From the NCBI GenBank assembly GCA_944470555.2, contig OX104131.1, positions 13,942,515 through 14,006,514 on the forward strand: a stretch of 64,000 nt of DNA. The letters are read 5' to 3'. Source of the DNA: Heterobilharzia americana (Eukaryota > Platyhelminthes > Trematoda > Strigeidida > Schistosomatidae). Shown in pieces: positions 62,169-64,000 of this stretch. The notes under the pieces were generated by a model. The model was given only the letters and a program-made list of their open reading frames with translations, was not told the DNA's origin and did no database searches. Made by a program: the position numbers and the translations under genes. Each line of letters begins with the position of its first letter. Position 1 is the first letter of the stretch.

Positions 62169-63113
62169 CTGTGATAAAGAGAAAATACTATTTAACATAC
62201 CTATTGTGATGCAACATGCATAATATTATCGTCATGAGTATTTGGAGTGCGCAGAAGGTGAGTCAAATGCAAAGTGAGAATGCCAATAACTCACTAAAAA
62301 CAAGTTGATTGCTTTGTAACCACTTCAACACCACCACTGTACAACATACACACGAGAAGAACGCGCCACATCAAACAACGTGACAACATCATTCAGATAT
62401 CAAGAAAGATGGTGATCAGGGGAATCAGAATGATCAGAGATGGGGAAACACTTACACAAAACGTATTCAAAAGTCATATGTACTTTTGTTTTGGTTTCCT
62501 ACTCGTCTGATGATGTCTCGAAACACCACGTTGCGCAGACTCTTCCAATTCGCCTAGCGAGTCGTTACGAAACAACAAACGACCATCGAACACTATGATT
62601 CTTCACCCCACGGGTATGCATCATGAACTGATGACCTATTAAATACTTCCCAACACTCAGTCAGTATCAACATGATACACGGTATCGATGCACAACAGTG
62701 GAAGTTACCACACCTCACTCACATCTGCTCATCAAGATGCAAGACAACAAGGAGAAAGTCGAACGTAGGCAAGTAATATGATCGGAACTCATGGGAAGCT
62801 GTAAGAAAACCAGATGGCCTACAGCCAATAAAGAAATGCGATATAGCAGTTTATGTGACATCGAGAGATACTAGCACACACACACCACTCTGACTGACTC
62901 TTCGTGTTCATAACAACACATTACTCTCGGTTTATTGCCGAAATGTTGACGTGTTCTCAGAGTTGCATTGTCACTGTTATTACCATTGGTGAGCTTCCAG
63001 AAACAATACTACCAGAGAAGACTGTCACACAAGTCTCCTCTCTGTTATCAACAAACAATGAATAGTCATCAGAAGCTGTGCAAAATCTCCTTCTCATTGA
63101 CAAGTAAACTCAC

Positions 63114-63416
63114 CTGAAGGGTAAGTAAAGGCAGCAATCGTTTCAGATGCATTACTATGTAGTCCATACACTGAATCTTCGGATTGCATATACAACACAT
63201 ACTGTCTACCAGGTATCAACGCTGTCACACGGAATTCGCTCGATCCATTACAAACTTGATACTCGTCAAATGTTCCCATCACATCGAGTGATTCACGCTT
63301 GTATACTCGATAGCAGGTGACATTGAAAGCTGGGTGTTGTGTTGGATTGGTCCATTTCAGTGTGAGTTGATTGGGTGAGATTTGCGTGACTGACAGATTT
63401 GTGGGTGCATTCGGAC
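63114..63416 (-). CDS. FN3 domain exon 1 in window (array copy 5)
   Basis: Identical to the other array exons by eye. It is the most N-terminal FN3 domain visible. Upstream exons, including any signal peptide and further array copies, lie beyond the window. Its downstream intron shares the A (62959) and T (63034) variants only with copy 1. Confidence 0.92.
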
Positions 63417-64000
63417 CTGTGATAAAGAGAAAATACTATTTAACATACCTATTGTGATGCAACATGCATAATATTATCGTCATGAGTATTTGGAGTGCGC
63501 AGAAGGTGAGTCAAATGCAAAGTGAGAATGCCAATAACTCACTAAAAACAAGTTGATTGCTTTGTAACCACTTCAACACCACCACTGTACAACATACACA
63601 CGAGAAGAACGCGCCACATCAAACAACGTGACAACATCATTCAGATATCAAGAAAGATGGTGATCAGGGGAATCAGAATGATCAGAGATGGGGAAACACT
63701 TACACAAAACGTATTCAAAAGTCATATGTACTTTTGTTTTGGTTTCCTACTCGTCTGATGATGTCTCGAAACACCGCGTTGCGCAGACTCTTCCAATTCG
63801 CCTAGCGAGTCGTTACGAAACAACAAACGACCATCGAACACTATGATTCTTCACCCCACGGGTATGCATCATGAACTGATGACCTATTAAATACTTCCCA
63901 ACACTCAGTCAGTATCAACATGATACACGGTATCGATGCACAACAGTGGAAGTTACCACACCTCACTCACATCTGCTCATCAAGATGCAAGACAACAAGG

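Larger units (their letters stand above)
57631..64000. repeat. 1248-bp tandem array, about 5.1 units, continuing past window end
   Basis: The unit recurs at 1248-bp spacing (one interval is 1247 because of a single-base loss near 61047). Each unit has one 303-bp FN3 exon and 945 bp of intron. Copies are nearly identical: exons show no differences by eye, and only a few intronic positions vary. The left edge is diverged relative to internal junctions ('catgaattgataccccatta' against 'catgaactgatgacctatta'), marking the real boundary of the array. The right edge is outside the window, so the full copy number is unknown. Confidence 0.93.

Noticed and set aside
57631..64000. CRISPR-like or satellite array
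   Set aside because: The 1248-bp unit contains a spliced coding exon with conserved phase, so it is an intragenic exon duplication rather than CRISPR or a simple satellite.

Overview
The window looks like nuclear DNA of a blood fluke (Schistosoma or a close relative). It is AT-rich and gene-poor, with small exons far apart. Its repeats are the ones typical of schistosomes: an RTE-clade retrotransposon of the SR2/SjR2 kind, Penelope-like elements with GIY-YIG endonuclease remnants, and tRNA-headed SINEs of the S-alpha (Smα) type that carry hammerhead ribozymes. No bacterial or viral features were seen.

One host gene can be followed on the minus strand. From its 5' side (high coordinates) it starts as a tandem array (57631 to beyond 64000) of a 1248-bp unit. 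Each unit holds one 303-bp, phase 1-1 exon encoding a complete fibronectin type III (FN3) domain. Older, diverged FN3 exons of almost the same size follow at 55893-56198, 48515-48814, 34827-35129 and 31232-31534. Next come two exons whose splice phases chain correctly (25833-26089, 22904-23121) and which resemble the juxtamembrane ectodomain of receptor-type protein tyrosine phosphatases (RPTPs). Weaker candidates for the membrane-spanning part and a cytoplasmic linker lie at 17066-17248 and 16180-16277. No catalytic phosphatase domain was recognised, so the RPTP label is an inference. The gene is open at its 5' end and probably at its 3' end.

The introns hold the repeats. The region 1-600 is a nested palindrome containing a Penelope-like terminus. 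At 4933-5416 two SINEs lie head to head, each with a well-formed hammerhead. An inverted, 5'-truncated RTE copy (7752-8757) lies next to a full-length RTE element (8882-12099) that has an intact 1045-codon ORF and perfect 12-bp target-site duplications. A second, heavily decayed RTE copy is at 39595-43030. Penelope-like remnants are at 32285-33350, 44612-46770, 51380-52110 and 52720-53400, and paired inverted Penelope termini are at 24634-25090. About ten further SINE copies are scattered between them, several as inverted pairs.

The most notable items are the nearly identical FN3-exon array, which should let the receptor ectodomain change length by 101 residues per copy, and the large number of hammerhead motifs, including one with a compensatory stem change. 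Coordinates of degenerate repeats are approximate. Exon boundaries were assigned by eye from splice signals and phase.
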